Source: Adiantum capillus-veneris | Taxonomy: Eukaryota > Streptophyta > Polypodiopsida > Polypodiales > Pteridaceae | Length of the DNA stretch: 58,000 bases | Direction: 5' to 3' | Assembly: GCA_014529385.2 (NCBI GenBank) | Contig: CM043959.1 | Location: 14,387,809-14,445,808, forward strand | Part shown: positions 33,162 through 44,350 of the stretch, piece by piece | How the letters are laid out: the number at the start of each line of letters is the position of its first letter | Position numbering within the stretch: the first letter of the stretch is position 1 | Notes under the pieces: model-generated | Told to the model about the DNA's origin: nothing | Seen by the model: only the letters and a program-made list of their open reading frames with translations | Databases searched by the model: none | Position numbers and translations under genes: made by a program

Positions 33162-33739
33162 ATCCATAACAAATCAGCTCCCTATCACCCACAAGAAAAC
33201 GAACAAGCTGAGCATACGAATAAGATTTTTAGCTTGGTATTGACTAAAGTGGTTAGTTCACGAAGGACAGACTGGGAAATGAATCTCCATGTTGCTCTAT
33301 GGGCTTATCGAGTTTCATCCAAAATAGCTTCAAATGCTACACCCTTTAACCTTGTTTATGGTCTTGATGCCATACTGCCAATAGAATTTCTATTGCCGAC
33401 ACTAAGGGTAGCAAAGGATCTTGAGTGGACTGGACATGAATTGTCAGAAAGACTAGAAAATTTAGAAAAGCTAGATGAGCAAAGGCTAACTATACGTAGC
33501 TCACATCTATGCACAAAAGCAGATTTTTTTTTTTTGATTCCCATCTAATTACAAAAATCTTCAAGAAAGGGGACTTAGTTTTATTCTATTCCCTTAAGCA
33601 ACACATTCCCAAGTTTAAGAAAAAGGAAAACGAACATTTTATCATTGAAGATGTTTCTCCAAGTGGAGCAGTTAAGTTGTCCACCCTAGATGGTGAACCA
33701 ATGGCTAATTGGATTAGTGGATGTCGTTTAAAGAAATAA
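33159..33739 (+). pseudogene. Integrase C-terminal half of gypsy A
   Basis: NKSAPYHPQENEQAEHTNK holds the catalytic Glu region, matching C at about 24,450. YRVSSKIASNATPFNLVYG and LDAILPIEFLLPTLR follow. A T run near 33,530 shifts the frame; GAVKLSTLDGEPMANWISG near 33,670 is the C-terminal domain. About 75-80 bases between the 8263 break and this point are missing. Same element as 1-8263. Confidence 0.82.
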
Positions 33740-34566
33740 AATTTTTCGCTAACCAATGAACTTGTAGAAAGAATGCATGCATCCAAGCAAAGGAGGATTA
33801 AACGACATCAGGTTATTGATGAAGCCAAGAGGAAGATCAGCTTCGGGTACTCAAACGGAAGGCTGCTCTCAAGAATCAACAAATACTGATTCCCATCAAC
33901 ACTCTGAAAATAGAGGACCAACAGTGGGAATTGCCGAAAGATGTCGTATCAACAGATGATGAATGGTTAGATGGAATGGACCTTCGCATCAAAGTACAGC
34001 TCAACAACCATAGCACAAATGCATTGATCGATACAGGAGCTCAAGTAAATGCAGTCAGTTATTCCACATACAAGAAGGCAATAAGTTAAGCATTGACATC
34101 AGGAATAGCGATTATCAAAGGATGCAACAAGAACCCAACACCAACATTGGGAGTAGTCAACTTAAACGTGATGGTATATGGATGTTCATGCCCTCATAAG
34201 TTTGTATGCTTACCAGATGAACACATGAATGAGACGATGATTCTTGGAATTCCATGGATGCGGACATACAAAGCAATACCAGATTGGGATACAAATAAGC
34301 TCAAGCTATCACCTAAAGGCGGACAACTCATTGTTCCAATTGCACCAAGCAAGGAGGAATGGAAAGGCAATTATCAACAAAGTAACCCACAAAGTAATCA
34401 ATCTTCTCCATCCTCTCGACAAGCAAATGCTATTAGTAGCATGCAAGGAGTCAGGAAAATTTGGGTACCAAAAGCACAGCTTAAGGATAAGCCGATTCAA
34501 ATCCGGGTGCCCAAAACATCATCGACAGTACCAAAGGTGGTTCCAAAGCTCAAAACACAGAATTGA
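33740..34566 (+). pseudogene. Second retropepsin-like domain after integrase, element A
   Basis: After a linker broken by stops near 33,742 and 33,957, the frame reads LRIKVQLNNHSTNALIDTGA, with D-T-G codons at 34,030-34,038, then a stop at 34,087. MNETMILGIPWMRTYK near 34,230 gives the second conserved motif in canonical form. KIWVPKAQLKDK near 34,459 follows, matching the motif after this domain in C. Finding the same domain in the same place in two diverged families argues it is an old part of Pol rather than a chance insertion. The function is unknown. Confidence 0.72.
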
Positions 34567-35010
34567 GCTTCTCCGAGCAAGGAAATTAACATGAAATGGA
34601 TTTGGAAGAAAAAAGAGCACTTATCTTCACCAATCAAGCAATGGAGAGTTAAGTCTTAGAAGACTCCACTACACCATTCTGCACCAAGCAAACCAAGCTA
34701 CCAATGGCGAGAAAAAGCTCGACAACAACCATTGTTGATGCCAAAATCTCAGGCAATCAGCGTGATGAAGCATCTTGATGGCACAATCAAGCAGAGAGCA
34801 CACAAGCTACAAGATCTTTGGAAGACAACATCAGAAAGCCTCGACGTAAGAAACCCTTGAGTTGATTACTCAAGACCCAACTCTTGCACATCATATTGGT
34901 TTGAACTGCATTGATCTTCAAATCATGGTAGAGCCAACCAAGGCTATGCATAAGACACGATTGTTCAACCTATGCACACAATTGTCCCGGAGTACGCCAT
35001 CTAGGAGGGG
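34567..35010 (+). other. 3' non-coding region and polypurine tract of gypsy A
   Basis: C/A-rich sequence with 'aagctac' and 'caacaacc' phrases, no coding match, like the end of B. AGGAGGGG at 35,003-35,010 is the likely polypurine tract, just before a TG start. Confidence 0.55.
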
Positions 35011-36677
35011 TGGAAGGGCACTAAGTAATTAAGGGCAATGTTTGAAGAGGGAGGAAAAAGGTTTGAGGTTAACGTGTTATTTTTTGCAAAATTAACTAAT
35101 AATTCCTTTATATATCATCAAAAGGGAAAATTTATGGAATAATATCTCCCCATGAGTGTAAATAGTGTATATACTATCAAAAAATCATCAAGAAATAGTC
35201 CTTTTTGGTTATCTTTTATCATTTTTCTCGATAATGAGATTTAAAAATGAAGAAATCCAATAAAAAACAATAAAGCTGTGTTTTTTAATGGATTTTCTTA
35301 ATTATGGGATTTTTACTTTGCTTTTTTAGTGTATTTTGTTATTTTCTTTGATTTTTCTCAATAAATAGGTCAAAATTTGATAATAAATAGCAAGGGAGCT
35401 CAGATGGAAAAATTGAAGACACGGTGGTGATAAAAAAGACAAGGTGGACAAGCACAAAAATTTTCAATGAAATCGAAAGATGGAAGCGGGAAGCCTAAAT
35501 TAGGCGGCCAGACTTACTTTTGTAGAATTCTTGCAGAATGAGCTACATGAATCCGATTGGGAAAATTTTTGAGTCTAACATAGATTTCACGGCCTAGTAA
35601 GACTAATAGGGGAATCTGGGAAAAATTGGTTTGGGAAGTCCGAGTATAGATACCCAAGGTAAGCTAAAATCACCTCATTTCCACTTGTTGCCCTTGGAGA
35701 GAGAGCATTTCCGCTTCTTTGCGTGTACTTTCTGGAGCCTACAGTTGTCCGTTTTCAGCGCCCTCTCACACAAGACATGAGGGGTAAGTTCTTTACTCAT
35801 CAATGATCCATTTTGTATGGCCGGTAGCTAGTCTAAATCCCTGGAAAAACCCCTAGAATCCGAACAATGCACGAAGACCTACGACCAAAAACTGACCATA
35901 GCATCCTGTTAGCTCAACCAAATCGGATGGGATTTGAACTATAGCATTCCCTAATATAATAGAACCTTTCTATATCATCAGTTGACTATTCGGCAGGGAT
36001 CGAGGGGGTTCTCAGTAGAAAAGCTAGGTTTTTGGCAGATGCTAGAATTCGGTTCTGACTCCATAGACAGCTTGCCTACGAGGTTTACATACAATGTATA
36101 TGATTGGTTTCATGAAATCAATCAAGCAAAGCCCTCGAAAAGCAGTAAACATCTGGAAGGCTAGAAAGCGTCAAATTCGACATACGAGGTCAAATTGACT
36201 CCAAATGGGCCAAAATCAGATGAATTGCTTCATGACTATGTTGCAGACAAGTCCAAAGCCTCAAAAGTGACTTACCAACTCCACAGGTAGTGTAGTCACA
36301 GAAATCGGTGATTTCAGAGTCGACAAAGCACAAAGTGATGCCGGCAAGACCAAACTTTACCATATTCAATTTAGGACTTGTTTTAGGTGTAGAGAATGTG
36401 TTTAGGTCAAAATTTTTAAGTTTTGCAAGAAAAATGTGACAGCTAGTTGTATATAATCACGATTTTTTACTTTTGCACTGTTTTTGCTTGAAAGTTACAT
36501 CATCACCTCACATATCATTTGTACACACCTAAAACATGCCAAAATTCAAGTATGAGCCAAAATGATCACATATAACTTGAAAAATTACCAAAAAACGCAA
36601 AAAAGTATTTGTAAGCTAAATTCTGAGTTATGAGCCACATTTCTTGATCCAAATCACCCCATATCCCATATACAAGG
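35011..36677 (+). repeat. Probable 3' LTR of gypsy A followed by an A-type leader
   Basis: From TGGAAGGGCACTAAG at 35,011, AT-rich LTR-like sequence runs to about 35,800, with a GTAAGT at 35,785. The LTR end and a primer site could not be fixed. Near 36,430-36,475 the text matches the leader unit of A ('tgcaa...agctagt...ataatcacgatt'). LTR followed by leader implies that a second A-type element began here and was cut by H at 36,678. No gene is seen. Confidence 0.5.
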
Positions 36678-38105
36678 TGTTAGAAGCTGGACACACCCTA
36701 CGGAAAATGACTGCTCGGCGGATTATTATTTTTTGTAATTATTCATTGATTGAGAAAACCCGACATTTCACCTTTGTAAATATTGGGGCTTACAGAAGTT
36801 TCCAGATTGTATCCTAGTTTTGACATTTAAATTGAGTAGATGAATAAATTGGAACTTTAGGGTTTGAGATTGTAAGGTATTTATACCACTTTTTGACCTT
36901 AATGAAAAAAACCTTTGTCATTTTAAAAAGGGAAAATTACCAAAATACCCCTCTAATTTGTGGAAATTCCCAAAATACCCGTCAAATTTCAAAAATTCCC
37001 ATAGTACCCCCATAATTTGTCATAATTTCCCAAAGTGCCCTTCAAATTTTCCAAAATTCCCAAAATACCCCTGGTTGTGAGAGTAAATTTCTTGAAAAAC
37101 AAAAACACTTGTAGCTTTTCATAAGAAGAGTGATGGTCTACCATACAGGATGCTAAAACTAAATTTTGAGCTGGTTATGTAGGATTTGGAGATGAATTCC
37201 TTCATTATTTTTAGACATAGTTGCCTTTTCTTTGGGAGGTAATTTGCAAAAAATTACATGCTAAGCACTCAAAAACCAATCTCAATTGTCAAACAAGAAT
37301 AAAGATTAGAAAATCTTGAAGATCCAACAAAAATAGATACAAGGGTATTTTGGGAATTTTTGAAATTTGAGGGGTATATTGGGAATTTTCACAAATTAGA
37401 GGGGTATTTTGGTAATTTTCCCTTTTAAAAAAGTGAAGTCTGTGAGTGAGCGTAATGTGTACGAGAGAGAGTGAGAGCTTATTTTGACACTACGTGTGCA
37501 CCGGTGGTCGGAATCGAGTGAGAAGAAGTGCAGCGTGTTGCCCCTGATGAGAGCTACGCGCCAATACCTACATTGCACGCGTACGGTCCGGTTTTGCGAG
37601 CTCGACCTACGAGCTTCATCTGGTGATTCGGTGAGCATACATTGTCCGTTTTTGCATTGCAGCATATCCACGCGTTCGCATTGAGTAGAGCTACACATTA
37701 GACACTTTAGTTTTCGGAAACGACAACCTGCAAATTTCGGCCAGACATACTACGTGATTTTGCACTGAGTGTTTTGGGTTGAGATTTTGGTTCATAAACC
37801 TTAGGGAGAGCGACCTATTGGTGTTAGTAGGGTCTCCTTCAAGTTCTATGGCATTTCGAGATCGTTTGATGGGTATTTGGCTCTAGGAAGCGTTGTAGGA
37901 AATCTCCTCTTATGCACTCCTGAAGGCTGTAGATTAGACATTGGGTAGAGACCTCTGTAGGAATTAGTCGGGAGTCGGTCCAGTGCAGATTGACACTCTA
38001 TACTTGCTTCCACGTGTATGCGGGTCGAGCTTCGTTCTTAGCTGACAAATCTTGTTAGGTGAGTTCTCGCTATGCTGACGTCCGTCACGGCGTATCCAGC
38101 CAACA
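36678..38105 (+). repeat. 5' LTR of gypsy H (carrying a MITE)
   Basis: It starts TGTTAGAAGCTGG and ends AACA before the primer site. It is 1428 bp, or about 926 bp without the MITE and its target duplication. A TATA-like TATTTATA is at 36,878-36,885, and a donor-like GTGAGC at 37,631-37,636. The start was chosen by analogy with the B and C LTRs. Confidence 0.72.
36929..37423. mobile_element. MITE / foldback element in the H LTR
   Basis: About 85 bp at the left end (AGGGAAAATTACCAAAATAC and on) is the reverse complement of the right end with few mismatches. Both sides are flanked by TTTAAAA (36,922-36,928 and 37,424-37,430), a candidate target duplication, though low in complexity. The 495-bp interior has no coding sequence and repeats 'aaattccca' phrases. 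The family is uncertain. Confidence 0.8.
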
Positions 38106-38106
38106 T

Positions 38107-38125
38107 TGGCACCGTTACCGGGGAC
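38107..38125 (+). other. Primer-binding site of H (tRNA-Asp type)
   Basis: TGGCACCGTTACCGGGGAC, one base after the LTR; two changes from the tRNA-Asp complement plus the final base. Confidence 0.78.
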
Positions 38126-39930
38126 GAAAACCCTAGGTAGGTGACCGAGACTAGTCCTTGAGGATAGGGATTCTTTGGCTTACCAAGAGTCTCGTTTTAC
38201 ATTTAGATAGGATCAGAGGGTGGAGGACTCTCTAGGTCTTAGAGGGAGTCTAGAGAGCGTGTGTCTGGCCTAGATCCTTCGACTTAGGTAGATTTAGGTA
38301 GACTGAGATAGTTTTAGGTCTTAGTTGAGTTGAAGAGTAGGAGTTTGAGTGGTAGATGCAGTGAAAGGAGAGCTTGAGAGTCCGGAGAGGCCAGGAAGCA
38401 ACCAAAACACCATTATCACCATTTCACATGATGAGTAGGAGTAGGGTAAGTAGGAGGACATCATGATTCATGATCTAGAGTACTTCATGCATGTTATACT
38501 TGCTATTAGGTTCATCACAAGGTTGTAAAAGACGCAAAAGAGTGTGTGAAAGCTGAAGTGAAGTCCAAAAGTTACTGTGAGTGTTTCTGATAGAGCTGCA
38601 GAGCATCAGGAGCATTTCTGTCAGGAAAAAAATACATTTTAAGCCAGGAGACATCCTACGCGTAGGATGTCTACAGGTTGATCTGGTAGAAATTTTGGAA
38701 TTTTGAGTTGACCAGTGTGTTCAGAAGGTAGGGTTTACCCTATTTTCACATGGAAAGTGAAAATTTGACCATATCTTGACAGGATAAGGCCACATAGACA
38801 GAAATTGCCAGACATCCTACCCAAATTTTGCCAAGGCATTATTTAAAGACCAAAACCATAGGATGGCTGCATGGGTATGATCTGCATGATATATTGAGTG
38901 ACTGAGAAAGGTTTCATCTCAATTGGGTGTGAAAATTGAGTTCTAAGCAAACTTTAGCATTTTTGACTGAAAAGGACTGGAACAGCTAAAATTGGGGTCT
39001 TTTGAAATTCAAACCAAAATCTAAGCATAGCACTGGGTTGCTGACATCAAGGGGAAGCTGTGGGTCAAGTCTGGGGTCAAACATGCCAAAAAGACATCCT
39101 ACGCGTAGGATGTGTTTTGGGTGATTTAGCACTCCAATTCCAAATTTGAGCATATCAAAGTGATCAGCACCTCAAGAGGAGTCTGTGCTTTGCATTTGAA
39201 GCCATTTTGAGCAGTTAGACATGCTACGCGTAGAATGTCTAATGTATGAAGTTGAAGCCAGAAACTGACTGTAGGCATAGCAGGGTGTTGTATAGCCTGA
39301 GGCAAGCCTCCTAGTCAATTTTAGTCCAAATTGAAGTTGATTTGACTGGTCAGACCAACATCAGGCTGTCGAAACAAATTTCTAATCCATTGACCAGCTT
39401 ATAGGTGTCCAAATCAAAAAGTAAAAACAGCTATGGACTCGCACATCAAGGGAAATCTTTAGTGCAAAAATCCAGGCAAACCAGAGCAGGAGACAACATC
39501 CTACGCGTAGGATGTCTACTGGGACTTAGTAAAGAGAAAATTTGACCGAGGTTATACAGTGTTGTTCCATTTGACTGAAGGATTCCAGAACTTCTTTCAG
39601 AAGTGAATTTGGACCTTGTTTGACCTTTTGATGGAGCAAAAGCGGAATTAAGACTTTTCAGGTAAATTGACCAACATCCGAGGGAAGTACAGTTCCAGAT
39701 TAGTAGACCTAATCCAGAACATCAGAAGTGTATAAATACAGTAGTGAGGTTAACTCTCCAGTTATACCAATCATTACTAAAATCACCTCTAGCGGTTAGA
39801 TGCTTTGATTCGATTGTCGAAATTAAACGCTTGTGTACAGGTATATTCAGTGGCAAAGCAAGAAGTTGTGCGGAAACTGATCCTTTGCCAGGTGAGTGGT
39901 TGGATTTGTGTAATTGCATTGCTAAGTTTG
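38126..39930 (+). repeat. Leader of gypsy H with CGCG-core palindromes
   Basis: The core ACATCCTACGCGTAGGATGT starts at 38,651, 39,094 and 39,496 and occurs with paired changes at 39,219 (ATGC..GAAT). Flanking AG/CT extends the first copy to a perfect 24-base palindrome. A half-site, GACATCCTAC, lies at 38,811. Spacing is less regular than in A and C (443, 125, 277 bp). A candidate 41-base mini-exon lies at 39,851-39,891 with donor GTGAGT at 39,892-39,897. No gene is seen. Confidence 0.8.
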
Positions 39931-42900
39931 ATGAATTTAAGATCAGGAAGATACATTTTTAGAGACCAAAAGGTGGCAGGTGATCAGGGTAGCTTAGTGT
40001 CCACCGAGGAGAGTGTAACTCAGGCAAGGCTAGATCCACTAGCACCAATTATTGAGGAGGGTAGTGATACTGACACTTCATCCGATAAATCCTTCTTCAT
40101 GATGGGTAGTCAACAGCCAGAAGGTTTCACCTATGACGGACTAATGCCAGGAGGAAGCACCTCCCTAAATCATTTGAATGATTCCAAGTTCACTGTAATC
40201 TTCTTAGAAGGAACAAACTTGAGGGGAGCCTTAGTTTATTGTGACTATTGAGGACGCAAGTGTATTTGTATTGAAGAAAGACCGGCTCAGAGACTGGAGA
40301 TAATTCGAGTCTATGATGATGGAGATAGATTCCGAGACGAAAAGGGGAACCACTATCTGATAGTTAGTAACCCTGAGGATTACAACAGATATGGAGATAA
40401 TGTGGCAAAAGGAAAAATGGTTTCAGAAACTCAAGAACCGCCACCAAACATTGATCGACCTTGAGCGCTTTTCATGTATGATAAGAAAACAACCAGGGTC
40501 TCAATTTATAATGAGAACGCGGGAATTTACAAGCATGAGAGTGAGGGAATAATCTCTTACTTTCGTTGCAAAGAACCCTACCCAAACTAATTAAGCAAAG
40601 ACAAGTTCTTTACTTATTCTCTTATGAAATTGCTATGGGGAAGGATATCGTTTTTGTTGTGATAGGTACGGGCGAGAATACAAATATATTCTCCCAGAGG
40701 AGGTAGAAAAGGCAACAGTTCCAGGAGCATCAACATATGCCCCAGAAGAAGTGCCAAGAGCCACCTACACCCCTAGCAAGTCGAAAAATCCATTTTCAAA
40801 AGAATATGACGCGACCTCACATTCTACTCGACAACAGACATTCAACAACCAGAGCCAACTAGCAACCCAACCATCATTGCAGGCATGGCTTTGACAGATT
40901 GCAACATTAGAACAAAACCTAAACCGAGATGGTTATCAAGCCACACAAGGGCTAAGGGATTTACAAGCACCACCACTCTATTCACGGTATCAGGGTGAGA
41001 AAACTCAAGGGTTAAGAGAGCCTGGAAGACCACCCATAGAGCGAGTTCAAAGAGATGAACCATCTCTTGCAAGAACCCTCAGAAATTATGGCTTAGGAGC
41101 ACCACTGGGAGAGGAGCCCGCCTACTACCAAAGGCCAGAGGAAGTATATCGATTAGGACGTGGAGATCCAATGATGAGATTTGTAGACCATTGTAGAATT
41201 ATACCTTCTCAAGTGCAAAAATGGGTAAACAAGAAATACACGGGAAATAGAGATCTTAGAGATCATGTAGCAGCCTTTGTGCGTGTAATTAGAGCTGAAG
41301 AGGTGTTAGACTTCCCTACCCAATTTGCAAGGTTTGGACTAACCCTAGAGGATGATGCAGCTACTTGGTTTGACTCTGTGGAGCGTAGAGACTTTGAGTC
41401 TATGGAGGAGGTGTTTGACGAGTTTATCGAGGAATTCTCACAAAGGGGAATAGCTCATAATACAGTCTCACAAATCCATAAATTCAAACAGAAAGAAGGG
41501 GAATCTGTGCGAAAGGCGGCCCTAAGACTAAAAAGATATGTTAAGTTTTGCACTGTGGAAGAACTGCCAACTTAGTCCAGACTTATGTTTATATTTATTC
41601 AAGGACTAAGGAATGCAAATCTCCAGAAGGACCTACATATTAAGAGGAGCAAAACGTTAAACGAGTTAACTAAGGAGGCTCTTTACCTTGTATACAATTG
41701 TGCGGTCTACATATAGGGTGAGTTCAAGGATCTTGACGACGATTCATCCTCACAACAAAGTGGAAGCAAGTCCGCTAAGACAACACCGAAAGGAGAAGTA
41801 GCTGTAAGCCAGGATCAGCTTGTAGAGGAAGTGCTAAAAAAGATTAACCTGTACGCCAAACCTCAGGCTAAACAGCCATAATTGTGTGCTATTGAACAAA
41901 AATGGACAAACCATGGGACGGAGGAATGTTATTATAACAAGGGGTATGTGAGAGAACGACCGTATGCTCCCCAAGCTCAGGTAGCATCTCCTCAACTTCC
42001 ATCGATGCCTAGATATCAAGCAGGCAACCTACCAGGACCTGTAGGTGTAGAAAGACCACAACCAGTGTTGGGGAAACAACCACCCCTACCAGGATTACGA
42101 CCAGTCGGCATAAGATACACACCAATCATAACCGAATCAGAAGAGAAGGCTTTGGTGCCTATGCATGCATATTACGAAGATCCCAATGGATATGCTGCAA
42201 ATTCTATCTATTATCCAGTGGAAGAACCCTCAACGCCAGAACCATGGAGCATGATAGGAAGTGCAGGACCACCAACAGCTGCACAGGCAGTAGGAGAAGG
42301 AAGATATAGCTTGGATGAACGAATATTGTTGTTCATAGCGGAGGCATGGGCGGACAGAGACACGCATACCAACAAAGAGGAGCTCAAGGAGCACCTCAAC
42401 AGCCTAAGGGATCCTGCTCTACAAGTGTGGTGGAGACCATTGGCTAAGAGATTGTCCCCATGAAGAAATCATTTGAGTCAACGCATATTGGACGGAATGC
42501 GGAGTTACTCATTTGATTCCGGATTGCCCTAAGAACCTGAGCAAACGAGCAAAAACTACCTTGAACATGCTGGAAGCAGTGCCTTCCAGTGGAGGGTCAG
42601 AAAACGAGACAATAATACCTATTTAGGCAATGACACGAGCCCAAGCTCAAAGAATGACGAACGAACCCATAATTGAAGAGCCAAAAACCGATGCCCCAAG
42701 TTCAGAAGTGAAGAATCAGAGAAGCACTTGGAAAGCTAGAAAGGTGCGTATGAAAGCCAGGAGAGAACGAGAGCAAACGACTCTATCTGAGGAGTTAAAA
42801 CACACCAAGGATAGATTAGAGCGGTTAGAGGATCTAGCTAGCCTAAGCTAGATTAGAGCGGTTAGAGGATCTAGCTAGCCTAAGCTCACACACTGCGGCA

Positions 42901-43830
42901 ACCGTAGCACTGCACCCAAGGAAATAGCAGAACCCAAAAGTGCAGGATCAGGAGGATCAGTATTGGCAGAAAAGGTAAATGAGCAGTTAGACGCATTGTT
43001 AAAAGCCTACGAATCCAGACTAAAAAAAAACCAAACCCAAGAGCAAAGGTGGATGACTTATCCATATGCTGAGATAGAAAAATAGAGGTTGGAAATGTGT
43101 AGAAAGATGATTGAAACAGCTCAATCCTTGATAGAAAAGTAAACCTGCAAGTTGGCATGAAGTACCAGCTCCAACCCCTATCAACCCAACTTTAGAGAAA
43201 CAAGTAGACACAAAAGAGAGACTCACGAATGCCTCTGAGTCTAGGGGAGAACCTATCATAGTGCCAAACACAACAGATGAGGCAAGTGACGGGTTCCAAC
43301 ATAAAACATTGGTAGAAATGGGTAAGGATTGTAACGGTCTGGATGACCTGTGGAAGCAAGTCCGTGATGCCAACGAAGCTAACAAGGTGAGTTACCACAT
43401 GAATAGCGCGAGAAAATAGAAAAATGAGATCTTACCTCCTATTGAAGAATTTGAGGCAAGATCACAAATGAACTTTGATATACATTCACAAGGGGGAGAC
43501 CAGGGATCAATTAGTTCAGGGCGGAGCCAACCAGACTCACTAAAAACTCTACCCTCTTACCTAGGAGAGTATGAAGACAAGTATGAGGTGAGAGAAATCC
43601 CATCTTAAAGACTGTCTTCTAACAGAGTGATGGATTCACAAGGGTTGATTGAGTTATTGTCCACCCCGGTGGCATGCACAATCACATTAGCTGAACTCCT
43701 AAGGTTACGACCAAACATGTGGACCACAGTAGGCAAATGCTTAGAAAAATTTAGATTAAAAGACCCCACCTTGAAGCTTCAAGAAGGGATCAGAGAATTG
43801 GATAGGCCTCAACTAAACACAAGGCCAGTA
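39931..43830 (+). pseudogene. Gag of gypsy H
   Basis: ATG at 39,931 (MNLRSGRYIF), 39 bases after the donor. It follows C gag closely. Stops include TGA at 40,249 (CGG in C) and TGA at 40,892 (CGA in C), plus others near 40,463, 40,588 and 41,573. The Gag core is at about 41,170-41,575. The knuckle region near 42,410-42,535 keeps CYKC-type sequence, but the second knuckle has Trp for its first Cys. A perfect 37-base tandem duplication lies at 42,812-42,885. The SGGSVLAEKVNEQLDALL linker is near 42,950. Confidence 0.85.
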
Positions 43831-44350
43831 CCTTTAAACAAAGTTGGAGAATATTGCAAGGGAGAAGATGGAAACACCACGCTACCAGTAGAATTCCAAG
43901 GAGTAGTTTCCAAAGCTATTCTAGACAGTGAGTAGGAGTCACTATTGCCACTAAGGAAATCTGGAAAAAATGGGGAAAACCGGCTTTGAGAGCTACCAGA
44001 ATGAAATCGCAATCGGCAGATGGGTTCATGGAGAAGCCTCTAGGGCTCTTAGAAAAAGTAATTGTCACTTCGTGCGGAATCGAGTATGAGCATACATTTG
44101 CAATAGTCGATTTCGACAAAAAGAACAATTACAAGATCATCTCGGGAAGACCATTCATGCGACAATTAAAGATGGTCCAGGACTGGGGTTACGACCACAT
44201 ATACCTCAGACATGGCGAGACTACAACCAAAATACACCTAAAAGACCATAGTTACAAAGATGTGAACTAGACACCTGTGGAAGTGTTTGATTCAGCTACA
44301 CTAGCAGGGTCCGAACTCCTAGCATGGTTAGGGCAACAAAAAGAGCTATG
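43831..44350 (+). pseudogene. Retropepsin (protease 1) of gypsy H, broken at the active site
   Basis: LPVEFQGVVSKAILDS then a frameshift and stop at 43,933, exactly where the D-S-G loop should be. In the other frame RATRMKSQSADGFMEKPLG, YEHTFAIVDFDKKNNY and SGRPFMRQ follow to a stop near 44,268. Similarity to C fades after WLGQQKEL near 44,345, the right end of H. Confidence 0.85.

Larger units (their letters stand above)
36678..44350 (+). mobile_element. Gypsy element H, 5' portion (LTR to protease)
   Basis: 5' LTR, tRNA-Asp-type primer site, leader with palindromes, gag and most of protease 1. The match to its relatives stops near 44,340 just after the protease, with unrelated sequence beyond. 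Gag is close to that of C, but LTR and leader are not alike. Multiple stops mark it as older than C. Confidence 0.87.

Noticed and set aside
33126-33548. An open frame starting in copia sequence and continuing as integrase
   Set aside because: It is a by-product of the deletion junction at 33,159: the first codons come from the F polypurine tract and LTR, the rest from gypsy A.
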